Assembly (NCBI GenBank): GCA_006176705.1
Contig: QRFJ01000023.1
Span: 1,022,581 to 1,086,580, forward strand
Source: Cocos nucifera
Taxonomy: Eukaryota; Streptophyta; Magnoliopsida; Arecales; Arecaceae
Direction of reading: 5' to 3'
DNA: 64,000 nt
Part shown: one piece after another, positions 1-11,984 of the stretch
Position numbering within the stretch: position 1 is the stretch's first letter
Layout of the letters: each line of letters starts with the position of its first letter
Notes under the pieces: generated by a model
Told to the model about the DNA's origin: nothing
The model's database searches: none
Seen by the model: the letters and a program-made list of their open reading frames with translations, nothing else
Translations under genes and position numbers: made by a program

Positions 1-2109
1 GTGCCTATTAAAGCCCACGCCCACTTATTAATTTTAGATGTTTACATGAAACAATACATGCCTAAGAAGAGGTTCCCATGCCCCACATCAGATGTTTTTG
101 GGAATAAGTTTGAATAGGTCAAACTTAGAAAGATTAGATAGAGTTTTGATCTCTTAAAACTCTTCTTTTCTTTCTATGGAAAGCATCTCACGCCCCATTT
201 TTTTGTGTGGCACCCTCCCTTCTAATTTTTGTATGCCATTCCTCTCCTTCCTTACGTGATTTTCTTTGTTCACACCTAAAAATAGGAGAAGGGGCATCCA
301 AGAGTTGGACGCCCCATAAATTCCATGTTTGACTAGGTCATTTGACCTAGTCTTCCTATCTCTTATGGGACGCCTCCTAAAAGGAGTTGTGGGCTTCCAA
401 AAGAAGGGGGGATTTCATGGTAGAAATTAGAAGGAAAAGGGGGAGAGGCGTGGGAGGATGAGGCACCAAATTTCTTGGAGTAGTTCCTTTCTTTTGGACA
501 TCAAACAATGATGTCTTGATCAAGACAAGGTAAGAGAAGATTGTCTTCTCTTGTATTTTTCTTTTGTATTTCTCTCTTCCTATTTTATTTATGATTTTTA
601 TATGATAAAAATCTGAAAGAGAGAAAATGAGATGGCATGGGGATCCATGCTTCAAGGCGTTGAAGCATACTGATCATCTTTGGACATGATCTGATCATGT
701 CCTGATGAGAGAAGGAGAAGAGAAGAAAGGTCTTCTCTTAGAGTTTCTTTGAGAACTATTTTTCTTCTTATTTTTGTAGAAATTTTTAAGAGTAAAAATT
801 AAAGATGTTAGATCTAGAAACATAGAAAAAATATAGAGGAGAAGGTCTCTTCTTGTTCTAGTATAGAGATGTTTTCAGGACATCAACTATTGATGTCCTG
901 AAGGACAAGATTTATCTTTTCTTAGGATTTATTTTTTGATTTATGGGAGATCCAAGGATTGAATTTCTTCCTTATTCCTCCTCATGTTCTTCATCTCTTG
1001 GAGTATCCAAGAGATCTGAAGAACATGTATTTGATTAACCATCAGAAGGGATCCGTGAGAAGCTAGCACTTCGAGCAGATCTTCATTCGACGAACCTTCG
1101 ATCTATGTTGCAGGTTCATATGGATCACCTGTAGAGGTCAGACGTGTGTGCGATTTTAAAAGTAACAATGAAAATCAACTGTGGAGTTCTCGATCCATGC
1201 AAAGATAAGAGATCTGATCTCTTGATAATCTAGATATGATCTAGGGTTAGATTTAGAATTATCCTAGATCTAGGTATTATATGATTAATATTACTTATGA
1301 TTAATTTAATTTTAGATTTATATTTACATCATAACATATTATAGATCCTTGATGTAGAATTTTGTAATCTGATTACATGCATATTGTAGATTAAACTATT
1401 TAATCTATGTCTTCCATTGCGTATTATTTTAAAAATATTGTAAAATCTATGCATGAAATTCTGCATGTTTTTCATCACTCATATTAAATATCATTTTTAG
1501 ATATGTAATAAATACATCCTATCACCAACTAACAGGTAAAGATAGGTTTTATCCCATTCAAAAGCTATCCAAAATTTTATTTAGAACCCTTAGTATACCA
1601 TTTGATTACTGTAATTATCTTTACCAAACAATCCAAATTGGATAATCAACTGACCATTGTACATAATTCTCCCAACCATATAAAAACATATAAATGTATG
1701 GATGCCGGAGATTATGTACACTAATCAATTGACAGATTTATTATTATGTAATGCAATAAACAAAAGCAACAAGATATAAATTCTATAATATAAATTATAT
1801 CCATAAATAATTAAGGATGAGCAGCAAATAATTTTACTTTCTATTAGCGGTCGATAGGGATGAGGGTTCTCTTAACGATCGGCATAGCTCACGACCGCCA
1901 ACATGGCCCAGAACCCATTGACGAAAATTTCGTTATCGGCCAATACGCCCTAAGGGTTGTCCACGATCGCCGACACGACATGACCCAAGGCTACTAGTAT
2001 AGCCTAGGGCCATCCATAATCACCGACATGGTATGGCCCGATCCAAAACCCACCAGCATGGTCCAAAACCAATCGACAAAAATTCTCTTACCCACTGATA
2101 TGAACCCAT
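1..2109. other. Unassigned AT-rich sequence, possibly old LTR or leader
   Basis: No reading frame here resembles a protein I know. The first 1.2 kb is moderately GC-balanced with repeated short words such as the gatgtcctgat motif near 500 and 890, and looks like a transcribed retrotransposon LTR or leader, but I find no second copy, primer-binding site or TG..CA boundary to prove it. From 1.2 to 1.83 kb the DNA is plain AT-rich. From about 1,850 to 2,110 short words of the type atcgccgacatgg and ggcccaa recur at irregular spacing, probably the decayed interior of the CACTA relic that follows. No gene is called. Confidence 0.4.
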
Positions 2110-2299
2110 GACCCATGGATAATTATAATATTTATAATAAATATTTATAATATTTATAATAAAAATTATAAATATTATCATAAATATTATAAATAATTAA
2201 TAAATAATACTATAAAATTTTAAAAAATGATACCTGCGGCTACGAAGAGGGGGTCGCATAGAGAGCGTCGAGGGTTTTCGGCAATAATGCTACAAAAAG

Positions 2300-2960
2300 T
2301 CGGCGGTGCTAGAGGTAGCTTGCAAAATGAGAAACACAAGATTGTGAGATTAAAAAAGAGAAGAGAGAGAAATGGAAAGAGAGAGATTAGGGAGGGGGTG
2401 AGTCGGGCCGAGGGAAGAGAGGAGAGAGAGAGTAGGAAGGGGGTGGGTTGGGTCGAGGGAAGAGAGGAGAGAGAAAAAATGGGGGTCAAGGCCGACGGTC
2501 GGATTGGTCAGGGAAGAGAGGAGAGAGAGAGCAGGAGGGGGTGGATCAGGTCGAGGGAAGATAGGAGAGAAAAAGAGAGAGAAAAGTAGGGAGGGGTCGG
2601 GGTTGGTGGTTGGGCCGGCCAGGGAAGAGAAGAGAGAGAGCAGGAGGATGCGGATCGGGCCAGGGAAGAGAGGAGAGAAAGAGAGAGAGTAGGAAGGGGT
2701 CGGGGTCGGCGACCAGGCTAGCCGAGGAAGAGATAGAGATAGAGAAGGGCGGGGAGGTGGCGGAGCTGGCGATTGGACCGAGGAAAGAGAAGAGGAGGGG
2801 GAGGTGGCGGAGTTGACGATGGAGAGGATGGGGAAGGAGGAGGGGGAGGTGGTGGAGCTGGTGGCCGGGCCGATCGGGGAGCCAATAGGAGGTGGGGGAG
2901 AAGGTGGCACCGACGAAAAAAGAAATGGAGAGGGTGGAGCCTCATCGATGGTGGAGAGGA
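2300..2960. repeat. Purine-rich minisatellite in CACTA copy 1
   Basis: Imperfect tandem repeats of the type ggaagagaggagagagagag followed by gggtcgggcc-like GC words run through this block. Long apparent frames on both strands here (R/E/G-rich on one, P/S/L-rich on the other) come from the repeat composition and have no protein-family character. The equivalent block of the complete CACTA lies at 40,100-40,690 and has the same composition and position. Confidence 0.6.
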
Positions 2961-3059
2961 GGGAGAGAGAGAGAGCGATCGATGAAGAAAAAATTAATTT
3001 GGAGGTGGGCTGGCAAAAAATAACCTAATCTACGGTAGTGATTTCATAACCATTGCCAT

Positions 3060-3840
3060 AGACCATCGATGGATCCAAAAATCTATAATGATGATCTCGA
3101 TGATATTTGTAGCATACTGTCTATCAAAGTTTCACTTCAATCGAATATTATTATTATGATCAATTTAGTATGGAATGATTTCGATCGTTAAATGAAAAAT
3201 AAGTAATCAAAGGACTAAATGACATTCGATTATGAGATAATTTTTTAGTTAAATAATTTTTGCTATAATTTTAATTATTTTATATGGCGATGATTATAAA
3301 ATTTAAATCATTTTTATATGAACTATTCATGTTAAACAGATCTTGCAAAAGCACGAGCATAATTACCAATAGAGTTTAAAAGTGAGTATCAAGTGACGTA
3401 TAGTTTTGGATCGTTTTTAGATCCATGAGTTGAATTTTATGATCATCATTATAAAAATGATTAAAGTAGTAGCCAAAATCATTTATGAAAAAATTATCTC
3501 ATAATCGGACGCTGTCTGATCCTTTAATTACTCATTTATTATTTAACGATCAAAATTATTCTGTATTGAATTGACCATGATAATGATATTCGATTAAAGT
3601 AAAACTTTGATAGTATGCTACAAACATCATTGAGATCATTGTTATAGGTTTTTGGATCCATCGGAGGTCTCCTTCTATCAGATCATCACATCGTTATTCA
3701 TGATCATCAAAATCAAATTTTTCTGATCGATGAAGCTAGGGCTATTAGATCGAGACGGTCTTTTATGATAACACTCTAATGATAATTATTTAGATAATGA
3801 ATGATGAAGATGGACATTAAATTTTAAAATTATATAATAT
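3060..3840. repeat. Palindromic core of CACTA copy 1
   Basis: The segment from about 3,080 (gatgatctcgatgatatttg) is repeated in inverted orientation ending near 3,650 (acaaacatcattgagatcat), with the intervening words pairing in order, so the two arms could form a hairpin several hundred bases long. The outermost part of the right arm (about 3,690-3,825) has no left partner in this copy, although it does in the two other CACTA copies, so the left arm has been shortened here. Confidence 0.7.
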
Positions 3841-4099
3841 TTAGAGTAAAAATATAAAAAAAAGATATGGTAGTGGTTATGCCCAATCGCTGCAATATGT
3901 TGGGCCTACGATAATGGTTACATGGAACCACTGCTATAAGTCGCATCTATTATAGTGGTTATGTTAAACCGCTGCTATAAGTTTAACTAATGGTAGCAGT
4001 TATATATAACCGCTGCCATAGATTGATCTATAGCAGTGGTTAGATAAACCGCTGTCATTGATCGGATCTGTAATAGCGGTTAAATTAGTCACTAACTAT

Positions 4100-6150
4100 T
4101 TTAGAGTCTAATTTCTTTAAATATAGATTATAAATTCGTACATCAACTGAACATTCCCATATGTGTAAATATCTTAAACTCAATTTTCATCATTTCCACA
4201 ACTCAAAAGTAATTTTAGGTATAATCTTTGATGGAACCCTATTTAAAACATACACTACAGTCTTTAATGCTTCACTTCAAAGAGATAATAAAAGATTAAA
4301 ATTACTAATTATACTTTTTACTATGTTCATCAGTATACAGTTTCTTCTTTCTATTATACCATTTTATTATAATATTTCAGGCATTGTATATTGGGCAATA
4401 ATATCCTCTTCTTTAAGAAATTTACCAAATGGGCCTACCAATTGACCCATTTCAGTATACATTCCATATATAGTATTCCCCACTTCTGCTAGATCTTATG
4501 ATCTTTATTTTTCTATCTATCTATTTCTCCACTTCTACTTTATAAATCTTAAAGGCATCTAGTGCCTTATTTTTTTCAAATAGAAGATAAAGATACATGT
4601 ATTTGATCATTAATAAATGAGATAAAATATCTTTAATTATTATAATAGAAAATAAAAAATGATCCACAGATATAAGTATGTATGATTTTCAAAATATTAG
4701 AATTTTTTTTGATACATTTTGAGGACTTATTAGTTTGCTTTCACTTTGTGCAACTCAAACAAGTACTAAAGTCAGTAAAATCAATATTTTTTAAAATATC
4801 ATTATTTATCAATATTTTTATTCTCTCTAAAGAGATATGGGCTAATCTTTTATGTCATAAACTTGAAGAATTCTCTTTAATAATATTTCTCTTTATGTTA
4901 ATATTATTATCATGCATAGATGAATGATTACTTTCAAAATTTAGATTGAAATCTAATTTATATAAACTATCCATAAAAAAATCAGTGCCAATAACTCTTT
5001 TATTCTAAAAAAGATTAACTATAGAATTATCAAAATTAAAATCAAAACCAATACTTATCAACTTGGAAATAGAAATCAAATTTTTAAAGAAGCTAGGGAC
5101 ATAAAAAATATTTTTAAAATCCAAAATAAAATTAGAATTTAAAACTAATCTAAAGATTTCTGCAGCCTCCACACGTGAACATATCCAATTGCTTAAGTAG
5201 ATACCTTGTTCATTTTGCTTTAGATTTCTTAAATTAAAAAAGCTTTGCATGATATTAGAAATGTAAATTATAGTACTAGAATTAATCCACCAAATATTAT
5301 TAGAAATATCAATAAAAAAAATTTATGATATACTAGAGATATAAAAATATCTTTTTTTCAAGCTAATTCTTATACTTTATACAATCCTTCTTTTTGTGTT
5401 TCTTTTTCTTGCAAAAAAAGTATGCATTTTTATTGCCATAACGTTGTATTATTGGCACTGAAGTATCCTTTCTCCTAGGAGCATTTTTTTTTCTTTTTGT
5501 CTTTATCATGAGTAGCAAAATTAGCATTTTTATACTTTATATCTTGCTTTTCTTGTTTAATCTTTCTTCCTCTTAAGCATACATTATCAAAAGTTCATTA
5601 ATAGATCATTTTTTCTTATATGTATTGTAAGAGATTTTGAAAGAGCCATATTTTGTACATAGAGAATTTAAAATAAAATGGACTAGAAAAGAGTCAAAAA
5701 GAAGATTTGAATTGAGTAGTAATATTTTTTGTTTTCATAATATAGTCACGTACACTTTTAGAAATATCAAGCCTCATGCCTGAAAGTATTTTTATTAAGG
5801 TACTGGCCAAAGCCTAATTATTAGAACTCAAACTACTCCTCAATTGCCTTCATAAAATTTTTGATCTTATCACGTTGAGAGATTGACCATCTAATACTTT
5901 TAGGCACTTGGAACTTGATGAGCATCAAACTCAAGCGATTAGATTACTCCTATTTCTCATATGCCGAAATCTATTATAGCGTACTTGAATCCGTAGGAAT
6001 AGATGGTTCATACACATGAGGCACCAGGTCAAGGTCTTTATATCCAAGAGTGTAAAAGATACTATTTTTTTAGTTAAAAAAATTATCACCACTTAATATT
6101 AGAATAAGAGTAGCACCATTAATATATGCAGTATAATTAGCTATAATAAT
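4100..6150 (-). pseudogene. Copia gag-protease-integrase remnant (copy 1)
   Basis: Reading the minus strand from about 6,150 down: gag of the UBN2 (copia-type) kind, a CCHC zinc knuckle near 5,390-5,440, the protease and GAG-pre-integrase zone (best frame 5,005-5,250, containing FYVPSFFKNLISISKLISIG), then integrase fragments to 4,100. Many stops and frameshifts interrupt it. In the zinc knuckle the first cysteine is a tyrosine (TAC for TGC). The third copy in this window shows the same change while the fullest copy keeps cysteine. Assignment rests on collinearity with the fuller copy and on the family's domain order. Confidence 0.8.
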
Positions 6151-6839
6151 CAAAAGTATAGAAACTTTAGTGCTATAAAAACTATAATTTAAAATAATTA
6201 ATTTTAGTAGTAAATTTTAACCTTCCTATGGATAGAGGTGCATTATGCATAGAATTTTTCTAATACTTTATTAATAAGATCAGCAACATAAATATTAAAA
6301 AATAGTAAATTTTCATACTTATGGATCTAAAAAAATCTATTCATAATATCTAGATTACCATCTTATTCCAATTAAATTATAAGATTAACTATTTTTTATG
6401 AATAAAATTAATTATCTTTTTGACTTAATCATAATTATATTCGCATGCCATTATACTCTAATTTATATTTTTTATATGACATTTACTATTTTTAGGATGC
6501 TATAGCTACTCTAAAAAATAATAAATCAACTAAATTTAATATGATATTTGAATAATCCTAGATGACTATGTAAAACTTTATTATGCTTTTCAAAATAATC
6601 ATGATTATCAGTAAATAAATAATAATTTGATCAAAATAAATTATAAAATATAATTTAGAAGATCTTTATATAATAAAGTTTATTATGGGATCAAAAAATA
6701 ATAAACTCTATCATTAGTGTCAAAATGTAATTTTTAAAAACTTTTATAAAATTAATTATTTTATCAAGAACTAAACTGTAAAAATTTCTAAACTGAATAT
6801 GGCTTTTTCTAAATTTATTAATGAAAAAAATGCACCAAA

Positions 6840-7400
6840 CCAGATTTCGGGTTTCGGGTTAGAACCCGAACCCATTAGCTCTCATCCCCTTCCTGCCTTC
6901 CCTTCCCCGATCAAAACCCCAAAACGATGATTGCCGGTGATTAACCACCCCGCAAACACTGCTAGCGAGGCAGGGGGCCGTCCTTAACCACCAACGGCCG
7001 GCCTGAGACCACGGTCCCCACCGCCGGTGAGATGGCTATGGCTAGATGGAAGATCGACGAGGAAAAAAGAAAAGAAGTCGACGGATTTTCTCCGCCCAAC
7101 CTTGGCCGGCGGCAACCGGAAAGCACCGGATCTGCGGCTCGCTGTTGGTTCCCCATCATCACAGTCCTTTATGCCAGCGATTAAGGATTGGAACTGCCGG
7201 TATATCCAGATCCGGCGGTGGACCGGAGGTCCGGCCGCTGATGAGAAGAGGAAGAGGGCACGCCGTCAGCCCTCTTCTTATCTTTATTGGAATTTTTTTT
7301 AAGGAAAGAAACGGGGGTTGCCGGAGGGGTTTATTTATTTATGCGGGCCGCTATGCAGGCCGGAGGACCAGCTGCCGTGATGAATGAAGCAGGCCATCAG
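6840..7400 (-). other. GC-rich block in the Copia leader (copy 1)
   Basis: A GC-rich island about 0.5 kb long lies between gag and the 5' LTR and is matched in the fuller copy at about 59,410-60,000 (shared words include gattgatcaccccgcaa-like and gaagaggaagagggcacgccgtc). Short open frames occur on both strands but none resembles a known protein and none is conserved in frame between the two copies. I read it as an untranslated leader of family-specific sequence, possibly captured host DNA. Confidence 0.5.
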
Positions 7401-7594
7401 CATTCTTCTTTCAATTTTATTTATTTATTTATTTAAAAATAATTTTAAATTAAAATAAAAATTATAAAATAAATAAATAAATAAAAATTTAAATTATTAT
7501 AGGATACAAGAAGAGATTTTGATCTTAATAATTTTAATTTAATAAAAAAATAAACTGAACAAAACAACATAGAGATAACTTTAATATAATTGAA

Positions 7595-7994
7595 TGTAAA
7601 AAAAATTAAACCCGGATGTTATTATTGTTCAAGCTCAGACGAATCAAAGATAAAAAAACTTGATGAATCTACTAAATGAATCCACTTTATTTGATCCTAC
7701 AAAAAAAATATACAAAAGAGTTTTTCTATTTTATGCTAGAAGATTTTAATGCCTATACTTGATTGGGAGTCAGAGACGGTATTTATAGATTAGACTAAGG
7801 ATTCTTTTAGACTAATATAAATTTTTTTTTCTATCAAAAAAATATAATAGTGGAGTCCTTATTTTAATTTGAGTCTATTTTTATTTTAAAAAAAATTAAT
7901 TATTTATTATCATCTTAATTATTTTAAATTATATTTAATAATTAAGTTACAAATGGGCTACATTAAGTCTCTAATATTTAGGATGAATGCAACA
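7595..7994 (-). repeat. Copia 5' LTR (copy 1)
   Basis: About 400 bp, starting TGTAAA and ending ACA as read on the plus strand. It is collinear with the LTRs at 53,931-54,336 and 60,190-60,597; shared words include tggagtccttattttaattt and the terminal ttaggatga. Several indels mark it as old. Confidence 0.8.
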
Positions 7995-8390
7995 TTTATT
8001 AGTGTAGTATTTAATGTTCAGATTAATTGTTTGTCTTTATTGGTTAATCATATAGTTCAATCTTTTTTGGCTGCTTGCGTGTAATCCTTGTTAGCATAGT
8101 TCAATTGGTTAAAAACATGTTCGGTTACTTATTTAATAAAATAATTAAATTAAAATTTAAATTATTTATTTTTATTTAATTAATAATAAGGACCAGCTTG
8201 ATAAATTTTTGAGCCACACCTAACTTAAAACCCTCCATCGATGCCTCCATGCAACCCTTTTTTTGGGCATATTTAATTACCGATCCTCCCTTTGCTGCCT
8301 ACAACATCGCTGATGGCCATCATTCTTCCTCTACAAATAGAACAATACTATCCTCCACAAAAACCAGGCCTTCGACTTCAACCCAGATGC
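7995..8390. other. Unassigned AT-rich spacer
   Basis: No gene, clear terminal repeat or tandem structure is visible between the Copia LTR and the palindromic minisatellite. Confidence 0.4.
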
Positions 8391-9025
8391 CAATATGGCA
8401 TACAATTAATTCAACATGGTACATAATTAATGCATTATGGTATATAGTTATTTTATCCAATATATAGTTAATCTAATATAATACATAATTTTGATATTAT
8501 GGTACAAAATAAATCTAACATGGTATATAGTTAAGATTTTATAGTATATAATTAATTAAACATGGTACATAGTTATTTTAGCATGGTACTTAGTTAATCC
8601 AACATGATACATCGTTATTATATCATGGTACATATTTAATGCATCATAGTACATAATTAAACAAATATGGTATACAGTTATGTAAGTCTTGTAAATAGTT
8701 AATCCAACATGATACATAGTTAACCGTATATCATATTAGATTAACTATGTACCATAATATCATAATTATATATTATACTGGATTAATTATGCATCAAAAT
8801 AAAATAACTATGTACCATGATATATTAATTGTCTACTATGTTGGCTTAACTATATACCATATTCAATTAACTGAAATAATTATATACCATATTTATTTAA
8901 CTGTATATCATGATATATTAATTATATATTATATTGGATTAACTTTGTACTAGGATAAAATAACTATGTATCATATTTACTTAACTGTGTATCATGATAT
9001 CTTAATTGTGTACCATATTCATAAA
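8391..9025. repeat. Palindromic minisatellite
   Basis: Left of about 8,724 the sequence is a run of imperfect 27-30 bp units built on catggtacatagttaa. Right of that point the same unit appears as its complement, ttaactatgtaccatg, at the same spacing. The whole block is therefore a roughly 630 bp inverted repeat made of tandem units. Subterminal repeat arrays of non-autonomous DNA transposons can look like this, but I see no target duplication. Apparent frames inside (Y/I-rich) are repeat artefacts. Confidence 0.8.
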
Positions 9026-9617
9026 ATTGCATTTCTCTTGATTCAATATGACTAATGAAAATTTAATCTCCTTGAATCAGAAATATAATTATTCATATTT
9101 CATAATCCATATAAAGTTTAGACTCTTCGGATTTTATTTTCTATATCTCCTTCGTGTTAAAAATTGTTTGGTTACTAGCTGTCTACTAGTTAAATATAGA
9201 TTATCGAGCCAAGCCCATGCTAAAAGGTAAGGATTAAAGTTATTCCATTAAATTTTTTATTTAAATTATTTAACATGATTAACTCAATTTTAAGAAAAAA
9301 GATGAAATAAAGTTCATCACTCGACTCTTTTCTCTCTCTTTCTTTCTTTGCTTCTTCTGTTCTTTCGCAACTTATCTTACTAATTATGAAAGTACCAATC
9401 TAACAATGGATAATTCAATTAAAAGTTAACCGACTAATAATTATTATCAATGATTAAATTTATTCAAGAATATATGAATAAAATAGAATGTATAGTTTAG
9501 ATATATTTGTGAGGTCTGGCTTCTTAGTTATAAAAAGATCTTGATTTTCTCCTCTCCTATAAACATAGCCATCAAGAATAACTTATTTCATTCTCCTTTC
9601 TTTCTCTCTCCTCCATC

Positions 9618-10209
9618 ATGGCCATTGAGCTGCTTCCTCCTCTCTATCCTTAGCCGCCTCCCCCCGCCATCACTCCACCCCTTCCACTTCGCATCTGATT
9701 ACCTTTAAACTGTCACCTTCCAAATCTCTCCTCCTTTAATGAAATCCTAGCTGCTGTCACGACTGCTGGATCTCCTACTCGATCGCCTTGCCAGACGCCT
9801 AGGCATAGTCCTCTATGAACCGTCGCCTGATGGATGAGAACATCATGAGGAGGTTGCCCGCCATGAGCATACTACCTTCGCCAATGGCTTCTCTGCTCGG
9901 TACGTCTCCTTTGGTGCCCCGACCGACAATGACCCCTTTGGCGAGTGCTACTCCCTCAATGAGCTTGTGTACTGGAGCCACTCCAATGGTCTTCTCGACA
10001 TTCGCTAAGACATGGCGGCCTTGAAGAAGTTCCCAAGCTCCTACTGGCATGCCCTCTTTGACTCCCTCTTCAACCACCCCATTTGGCTTTATGGCTTTGC
10101 TACCGGCATATTCCTCCATCGACTTGCTCCCTACCGACCGCATCTCCCTCGCCCAGCTAGTCCAGCCCATCCAACAAGGCTTGTCCACGATCATAAATTG
10201 GAGGTATAA
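9618..10209 (+). pseudogene. Degenerate coding stretch, function unknown
   Basis: A CT-rich, coding-like block with a TATA-like cctataaacatag near 9,565 and an ATG at 9,618. From about 9,780 one plus frame reads sensibly to 10,209, with segments LYEPSPDG, FANGFSARYVSFGAPTDNDP, LNELVYWSHSNGLLDI and MAALKKFPSSYWHALFDSLF followed by NHPIWLYGFATGIFLHRL. Two in-frame stops interrupt it (after SPDG and after LLDIR), and the upstream part has more. The aromatic-rich tail could be membrane-associated. I do not recognise the family. It looks like a gene fragment or a retrocopy carried into the repeat cluster; the alternative minus-strand frame of 139 codons has weaker protein character. Confidence 0.4.
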
Positions 10210-11370
10210 CTTCGGCATTGTTTAAATAGTATTCATACTAGAGGGACTAATTATAGTAATATGATGCTGAGGGAAGATGAAACTTTTGAGGGCTCCAGGA
10301 CTAAGAAGTGTATGATGTTAGATATCTTTTACTATAAAGGGCAGAAATAAGTTGGTTTGAAAAATTACATGATATTTTAGATTCACATGATGCCATTGCG
10401 GGGGCAACAATAATTTTTTTTTTTTTTTTTTTTTTTTTTTGAGCAAAATGGTGGGTTCTACCCACCTCTTATTGCATTGGAGAGGTGAAATATAGGGCAG
10501 TAGGTCTGGCCCCAAGAGCAAACCTACAATATAAACTAGTTGTCAGTTGCATTGCTTATTATTAGAAGAATAACAGGAAATGTCATGAAAGATTTTCAGT
10601 AGATGTTAGAGATATGGGGCTGGCTGATTTTGGATTGAGCTTCAAATTCAGTCCGAAACAATTAAGATCGGGCTTGGATATATTTTTGGCTCGGCCCAAG
10701 TCCAAGCTAGTCTGAGCCTAAAGTGCAGCACAAATTTTAGCCCTTGCATAATTTCTTTTAAATTGTTTTAGCCCATTTAAGTCAGCCCAATTAGCCTGAA
10801 TATAACTAAGGAGCTCCGCCTTCGGTGTTCTGTCTTCCTGACTTCCCCCATTGAAGAGCTCCAGCCCCTTTCTCCACGAGTCCGTGCCTGTCTGCCTGCC
10901 GCAGAGGCCCAATCTCCCGTCTTCGCATCAGCCCCCGTTGATGCGGCGACGCCGGTCTTCCATCTTTCCTCAGTGGCGATCATCGACGCCGGTCTTCCCA
11001 TCTTTGTGCGTTGCCGCTCTTCCCGTCGCCGGGTTCACTCCGTCGGACAGGGAAGCTCCGGAGGGGGACCACCTAGAGGCGGCGATTTTTCTTCGAGAGG
11101 CTCCGCTGGAAGAGGGATGTTTTCTGGAACCTCCTTGAGATATCCCGGCTCTTCTTCTTCATGAGCGAGTCGGAGAAAGGCACGGCATCAAGTGGGCCCG
11201 AGAGCGCCGGCCGCTCGATCGGCCCGGAGAGGAAGAAACACCAATTGGCCAATCGAGTGGCCCTGATTCAGGCCCCCCACCGCTCTCGAAAAGCTAGAGG
11301 GGAATGGCGAAGAAGGATCCAAAGCTTCAGAAGTTGGCGGCCTATGACCGGGTGGCGACGGCGGTGGGGG
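10210..11370. other. Mixed spacer with poly-T tract and GC-rich patch
   Basis: A run of about 30 T at 10,407-10,440 is followed by gagcaaaatggtgggttc and ttattgcattggagagg, which read on the minus strand as a sequence ending in a poly-A tail, as a LINE or SINE 3' end would. The element's other end is not visible. From 10,800 to 11,370 the DNA is GC-rich with short overlapping frames on both strands, none recognisable. A short plus frame starting MAKKDPKLQKLAAYDRVATA at about 11,305 ends at a stop after some 25 codons and is not called as a gene. Confidence 0.4.
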
Positions 11371-11479
11371 CGTCATAGACTTTGAGGGGGCACGGAGGAG
11401 TTGGAATAGATGGAGGCGCGGGAGATGGTCCTGAAGGCAGTCTCGGCGGCGGTGCTAGTAGAGGACGAGGTGGAGGAGC

Positions 11480-11850
11480 GGGAGTGGGCAGGCATGGCAG
11501 AGCACACGAGTAGGGCCTCATCTGTGAGATCGTGTCTTACGACCCACAGGAATGGATGGCCAGAGAGTTGCTGGTTGAAGACTGCTGAGCTCCCAAATGC
11601 CACATAGATGACAGAGTTAGCAGGTTGCTCATCAAACCAACTCATGCAGGTTGTATCCACTTGCTAGAAATGCCCAACTGCCTTTCCAAACTGTTGGCTT
11701 GTGAGTAATGGTCCAACAGGTAATAAATTTGGAACGAGGGTGAATGATGGTGACTCAAGGTCATAGAAGGAGTTGCAAATGATTGTTTCAGCAAGCTTCA
11801 ATATTGCTTAGTATTACTGATTATGAGCTTGAAGAGGCCTCTTTCTGCTT
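11480..11850 (-). pseudogene. UDP-glycosyltransferase fragment (UGT83A-like)
   Basis: The minus strand encodes the middle of a plant family-1 UDP-glycosyltransferase: CNSFYDLESPSFTLVPNLLP, VGPLLTSQQFGKAVGHF, then a stop where a tryptophan is usual, then QVDTTCMSWFDEQPANSVIY, VAFGSSAVFNQQ and SGHPFLWVVRHDLTDEA. These are the pre-linker region and the start of the C-terminal nucleotide-sugar-binding domain. Between NQQ and LSGHPF the usual QFQELALGLE stretch is deleted in frame, and the PSPG signature box and both ends of the protein are missing. The similarity to the UGT83A group is from memory of the family. The fragment is non-functional. Confidence 0.75.
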
Positions 11851-11984
11851 CAAGATCACTGGCACAATTCCATGGAAGTTGGCTTGTGTTCACAGATGGC
11901 ATGCCAGGGCTCAGCTGGAATGTCTCACTCCTTTCTGTCATTCCTGCATGAAATGCAAATGGAAAAGATGGTCGCTGATTATTT

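Larger units (their letters stand above)
2110..4087. mobile_element. CACTA transposon relic, right arm (copy 1)
   Basis: This stretch is collinear with 39,860-42,090 of the complete CACTA element further right. Both have an AT-rich (ataatattt)n start, then a purine-rich GC block, then an AT-rich core with inverted arms, then a set of roughly 40-60 bp words alternating with their complements (ggcagcggtta and aaccgctgcca types, about 3,865-4,085). The array stops inside the subterminal repeats: no terminal CACTACTATAAAAA is reached, and Copia integrase sequence begins directly at about 4,088. The left end is also missing. The alignment to the complete element is my reading by eye; the junctions are approximate. 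Confidence 0.7.
4088..7994 (-). mobile_element. Ty1/Copia retrotransposon, 5' part (copy 1)
   Basis: On the minus strand this reads 5' LTR (7,595-7,994), a long leader with a GC-rich block, gag, protease and the first part of integrase, then stops at about 4,088 against CACTA sequence. Order and sequence match the fuller copy at 56,600-60,597 throughout. Reverse transcriptase, RNase H and the 3' LTR are absent. The primer-binding site is decayed: the site beside the LTR no longer reads as tggtatcagagcca, although the flanking ttcaa spacer remains. The element is dead and about as diverged as its relatives in the window. Confidence 0.85.

Noticed and set aside
1..1180. LTR of a retrotransposon
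   Set aside because: Flavour fits, but there is no second copy, TG..CA boundary or primer-binding site in the window; left unassigned.
2220..3028. Several overlapping frames, up to 186 codons, on both strands
   Set aside because: Purine-rich minisatellite of a CACTA element; R/E/G-rich on one strand and P/S/L-rich on the other, with no family resemblance.
9799..10218. Minus-strand frame of 139 codons
   Set aside because: Weaker protein character than the overlapping plus frame; most likely its shadow.
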